A stretch of 64,000 bases of DNA from Paragonimus skrjabini miyazakii (GCA_014338405.1 JTDE01021564.1:1-64000); one strand, 5' to 3'. Shown: positions 10,413 through 22,754, counted from the first letter of the stretch. Notes: a model not told the origin generated them from the sequence alone. Numbers and translations are program-made.

Positions 10413-10500
10413 GTGTGTCTTACAAGGATGGGATAGTGTTGACGAATACTAGAGAGTGTCCTAGTATTCGTCAATACTATCCCATCCCTGTACGACACAC
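10413..10500. repeat. Long hairpin: 40-nt inverted repeat
   Basis: Arm 10413-10452 pairs with 10461-10500 around an 8-nt loop: 37 of 40 positions are perfectly complementary, plus one G-T pair and two mismatches. Pairing stops abruptly at the outer ends. Confidence 0.9.
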
Positions 10501-11239
10501 ATTGGATTGATGACTTCGGTAGATTTTCGCTTACGAATCATTTTATGGGACGACAACTGTCTGACGAGAGGTGCCGAAACAAATGTTTCCACATTTTGTT
10601 TCCCGTGATACAGAAGTTCAAACATTCTGAGCAATTATCTATTTCAAAATCGTATGGTCGTGACAAAAATCTATCTAGATTACATTTGGCTCTTGGACAG
10701 TTTCCTCAAGACTGCCAAGTCTAGTGATTCAATGTGTGACAGTCTAATTGACTGCTGGAACAAGGCCAAGTAATAAATCAGAACTAAATTTCTAATTGCT
10801 GCATTGATTTCTTTCGCATCTGGACGAAGAGTGTTGGGGATGTACCCAAACACTGATCAGCCAACCGCTGATCATGACCACTGTCATATTTTCCTTTAAA
10901 GATGAAAACTCCCAGCTCTACTCAGGAGTTTGCTCTGGCTTTCAGTGAAACTGTTTTGCAGAGCACAGATTGGGAAGAGACTTCACTACCATGTTCCCTG
11001 CGTCCACTGGCTGGGTTAGACTCTCACCACCAAGCGATACAGACCTCTGACTCCTTGGCTCTGAGAAGGATCATCCTGGAGAAACCTATATCCCCTCTTC
11101 TTGCAGGTCAAGCTTTTGAGTTAGAGGTTCCGAGTAGGGTCTCCGAAGAAAACCCTGTTTCATTTCGATTCACCAGTCAAACTGTTGGGCCAATGTCCTC
11201 AGTCAAGATTCTGTATACTAATATGAAACATTCTGCTGG

Positions 11240-12290
11240 ATGCAACATGTTGTCTTCTGTGACATGGAATCTACATGTACCGCTGTAACGATGCAACGCC
11301 TAACGACTAGGAATACAAAACTCATTGATCACGACGAAAGTGAGCCGCCCGGCACCGACTTCTCAGCCTTCGGCGAAGTAATGTTTGTATACAAAGATGA
11401 GTCCCGAGAGGCAGATGCTGGGTGCACCTTCTGCTGGACAGGTTATCCAGCAAAAGGTGCTCGGGTCACGGTGTCCGTTTAACAGCCGCTGACTGCAACA
11501 TTTCCTGGATGACGGGCAAATCTCATGGCATCCGCCTTCAAATCACATCCATGCGTCTGAGTGTAAGTCTGTTACATTTCCTCGTGTTTATGGTCCATCC
11601 ATGTCAGTAGTTAAACAGAAGGCCAGTTCTTTGCTCAGACGTCCGCCTGACACCGTGAAGGGATCGATTTTTTGCTCTGAGTGACTTTACCGAACGAGTT
11701 GGGTGCGACTGAACAAGTCGGCTAGGAGTCCTAGAACCCCACGACATTAGGGTTGTTTGCGAGAACGGTGGCGATCTACAAGACCTATGTACAATCACAA
11801 ACACCTGATTTCAGCTGAGTGCGAGCGACATTACAACCAGGATGCACACAGAGATCAATCATCACCATCTACCTGATTACGCAAACTTGCAACAGAGCAA
11901 CATTTTCAAGGTACGTATCACGTAAGTGATACGCGGGGGTAACTGTTGGACGGATCACAGACTAATCCATGTCAGATAGTTTACTTGAGACCGCAAGGAC
12001 ACTTATTGCACTTCTGCTGGATAGCAATAGTACATGAACGTTAAGGGAATATGGGATTCAAAGTCAAGGGGTGTGTTCCAACGTGAAGTTGCCGTTCCTC
12101 TGGGGGGCGCTCTCAGGTTTACTACCCCTAACGTTATGTAGCAGACATTTAAAGAGTCAATCGTGCTAGAAGCTTTTGAAATGATTAGTTTCCAGGCGCT
12201 GAAACTTCGAGAGGAGAGTGACACCAACGATGCGGTTTCCACAATGAATTCAAACACTGTAGGCCAGGGGGTCACATTTCGGTGGTGGTG
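11240..12290 (+). mobile_element. LINE endonuclease remnant
   Basis: Consecutive plus-strand fragments in three frames follow the order of the apurinic-like endonuclease domain of an RTE/CR1-type LINE. They are SSVTWNLH (asparagine motif, 11256); TDFSAFGEVM (degenerate S/GET motif, 11356); DAGCTFCWTGYPAKG (11416); the FPRVYGPS motif (11575); RVGCD...LEPHD (11698); ENGGDLQDLCTITNT (11761); and TTRMHTEI...LPDY (11833). Matches continue weakly to about 12260. Several frameshifts and stops, and loss of catalytic residues, make it inactive. The reverse transcriptase part is not visible downstream. Frames at 10902-11288 may include the upstream end. Confidence 0.68.
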
Positions 12291-12296
12291 GTGGTG
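12281..12296. repeat. GTG trinucleotide repeat
   Basis: Five perfect GTG units. Confidence 0.8.
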
Positions 12297-12722
12297 AATA
12301 ACTTGTTACATCAGGCTATCAAATGCTCACTTATCAGCACAGATCTGGCAAAAGTGCACTAAGTTACTGGACAACTACTAACATTGAAAGCGACGGAAGA
12401 AGATGGGTGACCAAGTGAACTTTTGAATCATAGCGGCTCAGTTTGAGGAGGCCTCGAAGTGACATGTTGCCGACGTATTTACAGCAAATAGTCAAGAGAG
12501 AAACGGCTAGTACGTCAGGTCCAAGTACGTTATGTGGATTATATTTACATTTTCGTTGGTGTCATCTGGTAAATCGTCTGCTGCCCTTTTCACAAACTTA
12601 GACCATAATGACCTTTAGCCTCTTCTTTTCTTCCACTTTGGTGGTGCCTTGTGTGGTGAACGTCTTGTTTGTTTCTAAGTCCAATCTTAATTCTTGGTTC
12701 TTCCCCCTTATCCCATCTACAG

Positions 12723-12924
12723 TGCAGGAATGTATAATCGATTGAACTACATTTTATCGTGCATTTTCAATATCTCCCTTCTTAACTTAGATCTTGTTAT
12801 TACAGTGTCTCTACTTGTGTTTCTGGGAGACAGCGGTTACAATTTCATACTAGCCTACCATCCAGTTAACCAACACATGTCGACCCATACATCTCCTGGT
12901 GCTGTTCCTTTGAGTTCACACTGA
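12723..12924 (+). CDS. Candidate exon with hydrophobic segment
   Basis: The acceptor is among the best in the window (a pyrimidine-rich tract of about 30 nt ending ATCTACAG at 12722). The frame then stays open for 66 codons, starting AGMYNRLNYILSC and including a membrane-like stretch (ISLLNLDLVITVSLLVFLG). A second acceptor (GTTATTACAG) lies inside. No donor or poly(A) signal chosen; no family recognised. Confidence 0.3.
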
Positions 12925-12929
12925 ATACG

Positions 12930-15815
12930 TGGTGTGTGAGTGTAACTACTAGTGGCTTAGTGCGAGCGGCTCGTGTTGAATGTTACGCACAACTGTCTTT
13001 TTGCTTCGGTTACTGTGACGGGCTAATCCGTAACGTGTCCCGTCAACCATTTGGTCTCACCGTTATAAGACATTAGTGAGAGTAAAGAAGAAATTCTGAA
13101 TTTGTCCAAAACTGAAGTACATTTTTCGCATAGCTGATACCATCTATACATCGTTTGTGCGTTTATGCGACCAATATCCAATCGATATGCAGCTTTGTCT
13201 TTCCTCGTTAAGCACATAACTCTGTTTTTAAACCAATCTATTCTTTCACCTCCCCATTACTTTCACGAACCTTGTTTACACAGAATGCTTTAATTACATC
13301 TCAGCATTTTTATCTGTAAACCGTGAACTTTAATCTTTCTGTTGATCTGATTACAACATTCACTACTTTCCGCTACCTATCACTCTGTCTGATGTTATCC
13401 TTCAATCGGTGCTGTGATTTGAGCCCAACATCCCGTTTTGCGTTCACAAATTTTCACCATACCACTGATCTTTTTTGTCTGACACACTCACAGTTTATTT
13501 AGAAAACTGATCTGCCCTTTTTCTTTTTGTACTCTTGAGTACAAACTAGTCGGTGATTGCACTAACTGTTGGGGTGCAAACGAAATGTCACTGTACTAAA
13601 TCATGTTGAGTGGGAAACAGTGTATTAGGAAATTACGTGTTTGTCATGTTGATCCAAATCGGAACACTATCTACTTATCTTGATTCTGGATAGACTGAGA
13701 TTTAAGTCGTGTGTGAACATACCCTTCATCATATGAAATATCCCATAGTTTTGGTTTGCAGATAATTCGGACTGCAATTGTCTCATTCAGCGTGCATGAA
13801 GTCTTTACAGGGTCTATAATTGTCAAACATTCTGCATGACCAATCTTGAAAATATTAAGCTTTTTAGGTATCTGTACTGTTTACTGTTTGTATTAATTTA
13901 CCAAAATGACACTATTTGCTACTGAACATTTACTGAACAAAAGATTTTTCTGGTCTATCACGAGTTCTTTGCAGGAAGTCACTCTTCATGCTTTCTTCGG
14001 GAGCGCAACTATCAAAGTTTTGACAGGGTCAGCTTTGCCGAAGTGAAAGCCAAAGTTGACTGTAAATGAAGCATAAATTGTAACAAACAATCTCTCAACA
14101 TACCCCCCAGCAATCAAACCATTGGCTTACTTGTTCACACTAATTGGCAGTAAAGTTTTGTCAGTAAGATTATCGGTTGAGGTTAACTGAACGCGTATCT
14201 TCTGGAAACGGTCAGATGAGATGAGCATTATCCACAGGAAATCACGGCTAAACGGGAGATTAGATTTTGCTCATGCCTTAAATGATATCAATATTAGGGT
14301 GTTCAACATGGTCGCCTTTAACACGCTAGGACAGACGTCGAACTATGTTCGGAAAAGGATATGTCGGGTGGACGTGATTCAGTAACAGAGTCCATTTTTG
14401 AAGGTGTAACAGTTACAATCAGAAAAAGTGATTAGTATTTTTGTCAAGATATGTAATAGTTTTTTAGTAACGGTTTATCGCCCCATCTAACTATGAAAAG
14501 TTTGCTGGAACCCAACTGATGGAATAGAAGACATAAAAATATGTCCGGCTTGTTTAAGAATTAACAAACGAATAATATCTTTACATATGGTTAAGAATGC
14601 TGTAGTTCTAAGCGTTATCTCTTAAAGTGTTACAGTCTCCTGCATGATTAGCCTCTCTGAGTGAGACAGTATATTCCTCAACTGAGGTTTCATTACCAGA
14701 ATTTGTTTTCAGTTGGTCATTTTCAGGAATCTAGATGAGTTTGATGCAATAATATCGCCCACCTGTTGTTGTTTAGACTTTTAAAAAAACTCTTAACACT
14801 TGCGGTTAATATTGGTTGCCGCTGATTGGTGCACTAGTATTTTAAAAACAGCTGTCAGTAGCCAATCACAATCGAGCATTCGTAAATTAACTTCCAGCTG
14901 ACTTGTTCCGGGCAGTTTATTAACCGCGTGCTAAAATGTGTTGTTAAGGCATTCTTTGAAAAGTTACTAGAGATTCCGGTACACGTTTACAAAACCACAT
15001 GAGAGCGGCAATCAATATGTTTCGGAAAAGAACGACCTTCAATGAGATCGCGCAATGATGAACGTACTGCCGATTCTAGGAATTTTACTATTGATTGGTG
15101 AGTAGGGTATTCTTGCATACCTATTGTCTGTATACTAAAAGATTGTATACGGTATTATTATGGTACCCAAAAATACCTAAATCAATAATTCCATCATTTG
15201 ATGACTGACTCGGTTTGGAATGCACGCAAATGTATATAGTACCATGTATCTACGAGGACCAAACTCGCAAACTAATTTACAGGTCAAGCTGTGACGGACC
15301 AAAAAATTGTAAAATGCATTGTTCCTCATAAACCCTTTTACAATCACTTTGAAGTAAAAATACTTTGAATGTGTTTCCTTCAAACTATGTTATGCTGTTT
15401 GCAATAGTTGACATTCCCGAAAACCCGAAACCCTTTTCTTTTGTCATGACCACCAGTGGCTTGACACGTGAGTTGTTCCCGACGAAGCCTGGCGCCAGTT
15501 GGATGTAAACTTGTCAACTGAATGTTTAGTAAATGATTCCCTATCGTTGAAAACCATTTGTCAAACTCATTAAAGGGAGAAATTTTCTTAGAAGTTCAAC
15601 TTCAGCTCGGTCAGGTAGTCGACAAGTGATCATAAGTGTATGTAGTGTGATCAGAAACGTAATGGGCCTCTAATTTGGTTGGGAACAGTATACGTTTAGT
15701 TAGGAAGAAATATTCACAGCAGATCGCTTTATGTTCGTGGGTTCTAAGTAGTACTAGAACTAACTTTGTACGCCCCACAGTTTAGACAATAATAACTAGA
15801 CGTGAGTTTTGCTCC
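12930..15815. other. No convincing gene; intron-like sequence
   Basis: Long pyrimidine-rich stretches and isolated acceptors (for example before 13282, 13974 and 14712) open only 12-25 codons each. I see no RNA gene. Confidence 0.4.
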
Positions 15816-15821
15816 TACTAA

Positions 15822-15976
15822 AGCTCGTCAGTAGTGCACATGTATAGTAGACCCGGAATTAAAACTCCGGCCATACTTTCATAGGACAGCCGTGTTGATT
15901 GCGGTACCATTGATCTTAAGTCAGGTACAACCGAATTATCATAGTTGAAAGCTGAGTCACCGTGGCCTGTGAGTAG
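15822..15976 (-). repeat. SINE-like short repeat, copy 2
   Basis: Begins AGCTCGTCAGTAGTGCA like the 55.6 kb copy and shares AACTCCGG, the GGCAACCTTG-like block, ACCGAATTATCATA and the CACCGTGGCC end. Confidence 0.6.
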
Positions 15977-16179
15977 CGATCGCCTCGATGGGAGACACAC
16001 AATTACTGTACTGTTAAATCCAGTCGATAATCGCGTGATTAGGACTTCCGAGACAGGTAGAAATTTCCGATCTCATTAAACCTGCTAGACGTTATTTAAG
16101 TTACTTATGTGTAGTCAGAGATGTGATTAATTTCAAGTTGAACATTTTGAACGCAGCCTCCGCATCCAGAAAGATTTGA

Positions 16180-16206
16180 AGTATATATGTATATATATAC
16201 ATATTA
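16180..16206. repeat. TA-rich microsatellite
   Basis: Imperfect (TA)n with TATATGTATA units. Confidence 0.7.
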
Positions 16207-16578
16207 TTACACGTAAACACTTAGCCACTTTCGTGGTTTTGTGTCGATTGCGTAGTCAACGTGACATTTTGAACTACGCGGAGCTCAGCCCATTTCGCTG
16301 TGTGACAATAACGTAACTGCTGCTAGGTTCTATCGTTATAGGTGGTCGAGTGCTTGTATTCGATTTTGAATACGCTTTGAATGACAGTTCACTGTTAACC
16401 GAGGGTGTGTGTAAAGAAGCAACAAACTATTACCAAATACGTCGCGCAAACTTATGCTTTTGACTTTTCCAATCAAGTAAATCACTAGTTTCTATACAAA
16501 ATTAAATCAATTTTTGAACATAGTGATGAAACTGAACTTAACAGAGAAAATTAACTCCTACTATAGACTACAGCGCTT

Positions 16579-16789
16579 TTAACAAGTTTCACTCAGTTTG
16601 CGGATGGTAAGATCAACCAACTTGAAAAGATGAGGAGGTCTGAAAAATTCGTGAAAAGAACCAGCATTTTTGGATGACTTATACTCAATGTAAGCATAGT
16701 TTTTGCTAGAACAGTTTTAGTAGAGTTACTCGTGTCTGAGTTGACGAAAATTCTGTTTAGATTTGGTTTGTTGATTGAGACCATTACAG
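16579..16789 (-). CDS. Two phase-linked exons, unknown protein
   Basis: Minus-strand exon 1 (16730-16789, acceptor GAACATTTTAG, donor GTAACT) reads CNGLNQQTKSKQNFRQLRH. Exon 2 (16579-16639) follows a superb acceptor (CACGAATTTTTCAG), completes the split codon and reads PPHLFKLVDLTIRKLSETC to a stop. The 90-nt intron is the size seen in the 58.6 kb gene. The previous exon must end in phase 2, which the strong exon just upstream (16856-17044) does not do with its best donor, so the link is unresolved. Confidence 0.38.
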
Positions 16790-17044
16790 CTAAAATGTTC
16801 TACAATCAACACTGAATGGTTGCTGTAAACTTTTTATCTCGACAGGAATTCTTACGGGTTTACGAATTAGAATTGTTGATAAATAACCGATATCAAATAT
16901 GTACTGGCTAGCTTGTCCTGGTTTAATAGACGGATTTTGATGATCACGGATTAAATCCGGTGAGGGGTTGGTCATAAGAGGGATTGCGTATGCAACATGC
17001 CACACAGTTACTGCTATATTCAGAACATTAGATAGAAGGGCAAC
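16790..17044 (-). CDS. Well-formed exon, unknown protein
   Basis: On the minus strand an excellent acceptor (TGTACTCACTTACTAG, whose AG closes the only upstream stop) opens a long frame from 17044. It reads VALLSNVLNIAVTVWHVAYA, then PLMTNPSPDLIRDHQNPSI, then GQASQYIFDIGYLSTILIRK. After 63 codons there is a GTAAGA donor (end 16856). Reading through instead gives 85 codons' worth of sequence to a stop at 16790-16792, with a 33-nt optional in-frame intron. Codon use is smooth throughout. The protein is moderately hydrophobic; no family recognised. It probably continues from the exon at 18000-18060, which ends in matching phase. Confidence 0.6.
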   Translation of the reverse strand, partial: VALLSNVLNIAVTVWHVAYAIPLMTNPSPDLIRDHQNPSIKPGQASQYIFDIGYLSTILIRKPVRIPVEIKSLQQPFSVDCRTF

Positions 17045-17099
17045 CTAGTAAGTGAGTACACCAAGGAGGGTGATTGCACGACTGACGTTGTCTTTGCTC

Positions 17100-17990
17100 A
17101 AACGTCTGAGGAGACAAAGCGTTGGTCATTTCAGAAATACTACACTGAAGTATTTGTGGATCAGTAATCAAGATGACAGCTACTGATTCGAAGGACTCGT
17201 GTTGTAACCCTGGTTACACTGAAAGCAGCTACCAGCCTGATTTTAGCCAGAAAATGCACATTCGCACCATAGAAATATACAGTACTCTACGACCAGTTTT
17301 GCTGCTGCCGGCCGCAGCTTACAAATTCTTTGTAGATGCCATAATGTCAGAAAGTTGTCTCACACCTGTTTATTCCTAACCCGTTAACAAATAAAATCAA
17401 AAGCTTAACCTGAACGGAATCATAAGGACATTTCGGCTAGCGGTCTACACGAGAAAAGCCAGTTTGATTTCCACATCTGATTGCACCATTTTAGTATTTT
17501 GTCACATCTGGGCTGGACTCAGGCTATTCCAATCAAATCTTTTATAGAGTGTTTCGACTTCTAGAAGCAGATGTGCACTCAAATATTCTTGCGTTTTTAT
17601 CAAACATGTACGCCTCAGCAACTGTTTATCAGATTCAAATCAGGATTTAAAAACTCACCGGTATATTCAATTTACTCCACTATGAAAGGGCCAAATTTTT
17701 ATAAGCTGAGACATGTTTAAACAGCTTTGATTTACTGTAAGATTAGTCCCCCCCCTCTTAAAGGGGATGCCAAGAATGCAAATAATTGTTACTTCACCTG
17801 AGCTATTCGGGTGTTTGCCTTCAGCGCAGTTGATTCTGATAACCTGATTCTCGAAAAAGTTCTCTTAATACTAGCTGACAGTTGTGACTGTTTTTCTTGG
17901 CAAACCACAGTTCGTCAAGTGAAAGTTTTCAATCTCACCCTTATTCAACAAAGTCATACACACTTATTTTGTTCGGTTTAAAACAGTTCA
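17100..17990. other. Probable intron of the minus-strand gene
   Basis: Lies between two minus-strand exons. A plus-strand frame at 17173-17379 with a nearby AATAAA has no acceptor in frame and was not called. Confidence 0.35.
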
Positions 17991-17999
17991 CGTATTTAC

Positions 18000-18060
18000 A
18001 CAGGCGTGTTCATCAGACACAAATTTCCCCCCATTGGAAAACGGTACCGGTTTAGTGTGA
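18000..18060 (-). CDS. Internal exon, unknown protein
   Basis: Strong acceptor (CTACCATTTTCCTCAG) and GTAAAT donor enclose 61 nt: one base plus 20 codons reading HTKPVPFSNGGKFVSDEHAC. It ends in phase 0, which fits the exon starting at 17044. The 34-nt micro-exon at 18840-18873 could supply the split first codon. Confidence 0.45.
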
Positions 18061-18839
18061 CTGAGGAAAATGGTAGTCTTAATCCCTTCACAAGTTTTTC
18101 CTCTGACCTCCTCTCCATGTTCTTCGTGAAGCTATTGTGGTTATACTTGGGACCAGCATTAAGCCAAACTTAGAGAAACTCACTGTTGCATTGGACAGCA
18201 CTCATATATATCGAGTCTGTCTCATTTCAAACAATTCGGTGTGATGCCTGGCAGTGCAGTGTAACAGCAGAAGGTACTCTTTAGATTTGCATGGAAGTTC
18301 CACATCCCAGGCGACTTTTACTGTCCGCTTCTTGATTCATATCTATTTAATCTGTTAATGCAAAGGCGTTATGAAGTCTTAAGTACAGTGTCCACTTAAA
18401 TGCCAGGTTTTGTGTTACTCTTCATGAGGCCAAATGGGTGAGGCAGATAACTGTCATTGAAAGCTCACCACTGAATGCGAGAAACACTTCACAGAGCGTA
18501 GTTTCACACCCCGTTCAGAGTCTAAGCAAGCAGGTTACCAGTTCTTCAGACGACACATGGTCCTTGTTATCGGCGGTTTGCTTGTTAATCATACAGTGTC
18601 AGTCTGTGACTAAGTGTCAAGGAGCCCTAAAATGAATCAACTGTAAGATACTTGTTTCTTGGTGCCCTGACCCTCTGCATGACCAGCTGATTTCTCTCGT
18701 AAGCTCACCAAGCTCAAATATCCAAACAGAAGATCATCCTATTTTGAATCAAACGATTTGTCCATACTGATCCGGAGCTTCTCATGTCACCGTTCAAACA
18801 AAGAAGATTACGCTTACGGTTGTGAATTGATTAGCTTAC

Positions 18840-18873
18840 TTCATGCCACTCCGATTGATAAAACATTTGAAAA
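18840..18873 (-). CDS. 34-nt micro-exon candidate
   Basis: Acceptor GTTTCTGTCTAG and donor GTAAGC flank 34 nt on the minus strand. The frame FKCFINRSGM ends in phase 2 and would join the exon at 18000-18060 in frame; another frame is open too. Confidence 0.3.
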
Positions 18874-19566
18874 CTAGACAGAAACTATAACATGTTTTTA
18901 ATCATCAATTATACTTGTCCCCATATGTTTGCATGTGAATTGGTTAAGGATAAAATCACCTTAGCTAGGCAGATAGGGTGATACTGAACAAAATCAAATA
19001 AGTATTGATTTCCTCAACTTTCTCGCTTCCTCATCTCCACGGTCGGAACTGATCGATCACAACAACAAGTACCTAGAAGTTTCGAATATAAATGCTACTG
19101 TAAATAATCAAATTACGCCACGTGTGTGACGAGGGACATTTGAACCTTTTTGACCAGCTTGCATGTGAAGAAACTTACAATTTTTGGATGTGGTAGGTGC
19201 TCTGAGCGGTACTGGATTGGGCATGAGTTTTTCAACAAAAAACGTGGGATGAAAAACTTAGCATCTAAACGAATAGAATACATGGTAATTAGAGTAAACT
19301 TATCGCTCAATAGGAAACCAGCTGAACTGAATGTGAGCAAGTTAAATCATTTTGACAAAAAGCGTCAGTGACAAATAGTTGAGGATTTACAGTTTAAGCG
19401 AAATGTTGACTTTCCGCAACATGTCTTTACTCTGTTCTGATTAACTAGATCAAGTGGAATTGATATTTCAGATTTACACGGTCACAAAGTGAACCTTATT
19501 AAATACAGTGAAAACTTTCTGATTCGATTCAAAACTGCACCAGTAAGATCTAACTTTTGTTTTTAG

Positions 19567-19613
19567 TGGAGTTCGCCATCTGCATTTTTATCAGAACCAT
19601 GGGCTGAATTTAG
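19567..19613 (+). CDS. 47-nt micro-exon candidate
   Basis: A branch-like CTAAC, a T-rich acceptor (TTTTGTTTTTAG) and a GTAAAA donor enclose 47 nt. Two frames are open; one reads WSSPSAFLSEPWAEF. It lies upstream of the cysteine-rich exon at 20.05 kb but does not join it directly in phase. Confidence 0.32.
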
Positions 19614-20052
19614 GTAAAATTGTAAACAATAACAATACCTATCAATACTCACCCTGGACTCGACATCCTTTCAGAAATTCGCTTAATCCTTATTTAAGCT
19701 AGTAGGCTAAGGAGATAGCTTCATGAGGACGCCAACTAACAAGTAAAGAGAAGACTTCCATGTTTACTAAATCGCTGTTCCTGTGAAGTTCGATTATGGC
19801 GGGGTGAGTATTATGCGATAGTTGCAGGCAGTCGTTGTGACGTTTCACTTCTCACTAGCCTGGATGGACCCAGAATAATTTAGGTTTATTGGTTATCATG
19901 AGTTACGGCCACAGGTTCAACATTGCAATGTTTCATAGTACATATTGGATACTTTGGAAATTTTGAAACATTATTCAACATTTCAAATAAAAGCAATAAA
20001 TCTGATTGAACTGACAAGTCCTCATTACCGGATGGTTACTCAAGGTTAACAG

Positions 20053-20460
20053 AACAGTTACTGTGTCGTTCGATTAACCTGGGCAGTATGCAAAAGTGGT
20101 TGCAGCTATATGTTTCGATGTGACAACACGGCCGTGATTATTATGGGATCACACAAAAATGTGAATCCCTCTCGAGGACAGTAAGAAACGTAAGCGGTGT
20201 TTAATTTGTATCAACCAATCTATCTTAGATAATTCCAAACAGTGGCGAATTGTTTATCGGTCACTAGTGGAGAAAGCCTTCTTATTGAGATGTGAACAAG
20301 TCGTACACAGCCAAAACATTTTAAATCTGTTTATCTGTTGACGACAGGTTGATGAGTACGGATTAATGGATGATCCCAACAATTAAATTTTACCTTCTAA
20401 GTGTTTCTTTACACAATCTTCCGTTTTTAGAAGCAACCTTTTATGGGATGATGAAGGATG
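20053..20460 (+). CDS. Cysteine-rich exon plus micro-exon
   Basis: Exon 1 (20053-20180) follows GGTTAACAG and ends at GTAAGA. Its 42 codons include YCVVRLTWAVCKSGC and YMFRCDNTAVIIM, so four cysteines lie within 20 residues, suggesting a small disulphide-bonded extracellular module. Exon 2 (20431-20460) follows a T-rich acceptor (TTCCGTTTTTAG), completes the split codon and reads SNLLWDDEG before a GTAAAT donor. The intron is 250 nt. Both phases agree. A further exon starting near 21008 (CFQCLFLSVVF in phase, T-rich acceptor) is possible. No exact family recognised. Confidence 0.5.
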
Positions 20461-20589
20461 GTAAATCAGAACTGACCCTGCTGTTAGTGGAAAAATTGCG
20501 AGAAGAGGCGACAGGTCAGATCATAATATCCCGTTTACTATCCTTTACAGACTGGCAGTGTAAACTGATTGAATTTGTGGTCTGCTAGT

Positions 20590-22740
20590 GACGTGTCGGA
20601 AATGACTTGGCTTTCACATGTAGAATCATCGACCAACTACGTCATTCATTGTGAAATCTGTTTTTGTCTAGCTAAAATCAGTACCTTAGGGGTAACTCGT
20701 TGTTGAGTCATTTGACTCGCAAGTCTTAATAACTCACAGTCTAGGATCACCTATTTTGACATATCCTACTAGTGCACATCGTGACAATATTACAAGATGC
20801 TTCTTATGAGCACAAAACTCCCTGAAAATTGGATCACCAGTCGAGATAGTTTGTCCGTCAGAAAAATTCCGGCAGAGTTAAACCACACATAACCTTGAAC
20901 TGCTGTTTCTATTTAGATGTTTGGTTATTACGGGCTAAGATGTGCTCGTTATATCAGAAAGACTGTGGTTAAGTTTATTTAACACTAATCATTTATCTTT
21001 TTGTAAGCTTTCAATGTTTGTTCTTATCTGTAGTCTTTCATTTGCCGACCTTATCAATCGATTTTGGTGCACATTTCATTAGACGTTTTTTCTGAACTGT
21101 TCAACTTGTACCCGTTTGTACATGAGCAGTTCAATGTTATTTCAGTCTAAAACCTTGAAGAGAGCCACATGAATATGACGTAAAATACAACATGCTGAAG
21201 TGAGTTTCAGCAAGCGGTTCGAAATTTATCTCCTACAACTCTGGAGGATAAAGACGTGTAATCCAGGTGTTCTCTGGGTTTCTGTGATGTCATGAACTCA
21301 GCAATCCTCTACAGTATCGAACTGTCCTTGTGGCACCTATTTATTTCGATACAGTCGACCCAGAACATATTCATATAGCCGGATGTAAATGTAGGTAAAT
21401 GCTGATCTGAGTCAAGACTGTTTTCGTAATACTTTTAGCGTAGAGAAACTGAAGAAAAGCACACGGCATCACCTAACCAGAGCGGACTAGACGTGATTGT
21501 TGTACACTGCTTGGGCCCTTGATTAGCTGCTTTTCGTGTGCAGATAAGTAAAAAATGCTTCACTGGATCACTCATAACGTATGTCTCGCAGTGGGCTCAT
21601 ATTCTACCTGCCGCCATGCCCTCCATACAGTTCATATCTGGCCAGAGCGTGCCAGTAAATTTGTGACGCTTGGAACCACCAGGACAAGGTGATACCAACG
21701 ATGGTGTTTTGAATTAGTGTCAGTCGACTAAACACGTAATGATAGGAGACCAATACTGTAATTCAGCTCAAGCGTCTGTACACAGCTGTACCGACGGGTC
21801 CAAGTGATGCCATCATAAACCATCAGGCTAGTCTGGCCAGGAAATGTTTGATATAAAATTGCCTACTGTAAGTGGTCGTAGGTTGGATGCACCATTTGCG
21901 ATGCTACAAAGAAAGAGCAACTTACACATTCAAGCTACTCAGGTAACACCGCGTATGTGGACTGAACGCTCAGCATCGTGTAATGTAAAAGCTGTCCCAA
22001 CGTCTTTGGTTAGTCGTCCAACTTCTCTAGGCGCAGTGGCAACTCACCAGTTTGCTTACCACAACCCAATCTGTTATCGAACTTGTGATTCTCATCAGTG
22101 AGAGAAGTGTGAAACTCCGGTGAGCATTTTAGTGAACATAGGTCGCACGCACAGTATAGTAACGTAGCAGTATATGGATGAATTAGCTGGAGTCATCAGA
22201 TGCCACATATACGATTGATGTTGAGAGGCCAGTAACAACAAATCACCTTACTGACTCTAAGAGAGTACAAGAATGAAAACATGCAATAAGTCGACAGTGA
22301 GAACAACGAGTTTTACGTATTTGTTTGCCTCATGCTGGTTACGCGCTACAAATTACTCCGTCTTTAATTTCTTTCAAACTATATGTATTGAGCAGTACTA
22401 ATCCATAAAGCCACTACAGTAAGTAGTACTTAATTCACCCTACTTCTGGTACAGCAACTACTACTCATGCACGACACTCTTTCAAACGCTCTTCAGTTGA
22501 TTCCCACGATGAACCATCGTAGAATTGCATTTTGCTTTTTAATAGCATTTCCTGTTATACTCAACCCTCGACCACCAAAAGGCAGTTTTGTAAAAAAAAT
22601 CGACCTTCCGCTTGCCAATTAGTTATACAGTCTGTGCCAAAATTCGTGTAAACCTACACAACTTAAATATCATAGATTGAAAACTCTACCATCAAAATGT
22701 ATTCATAACCACTAACAAAGGTTATCTTCGAAAACGTTTA
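20590..22740. other. No supported gene
   Basis: Contains several isolated acceptors with 20-38 open codons on either strand and an 85-codon frame at 21844-22101 without splice support. Some of 21550-22150 is slightly G+C-rich and may be old repeat. Confidence 0.4.
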
Positions 22741-22754
22741 CATTTTTTTCCCAG

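Noticed and set aside
17173..17379. Plus-strand frame followed by AATAAA at 17391
   Set aside because: No acceptor keeps this frame open and better minus-strand exons lie on both sides.
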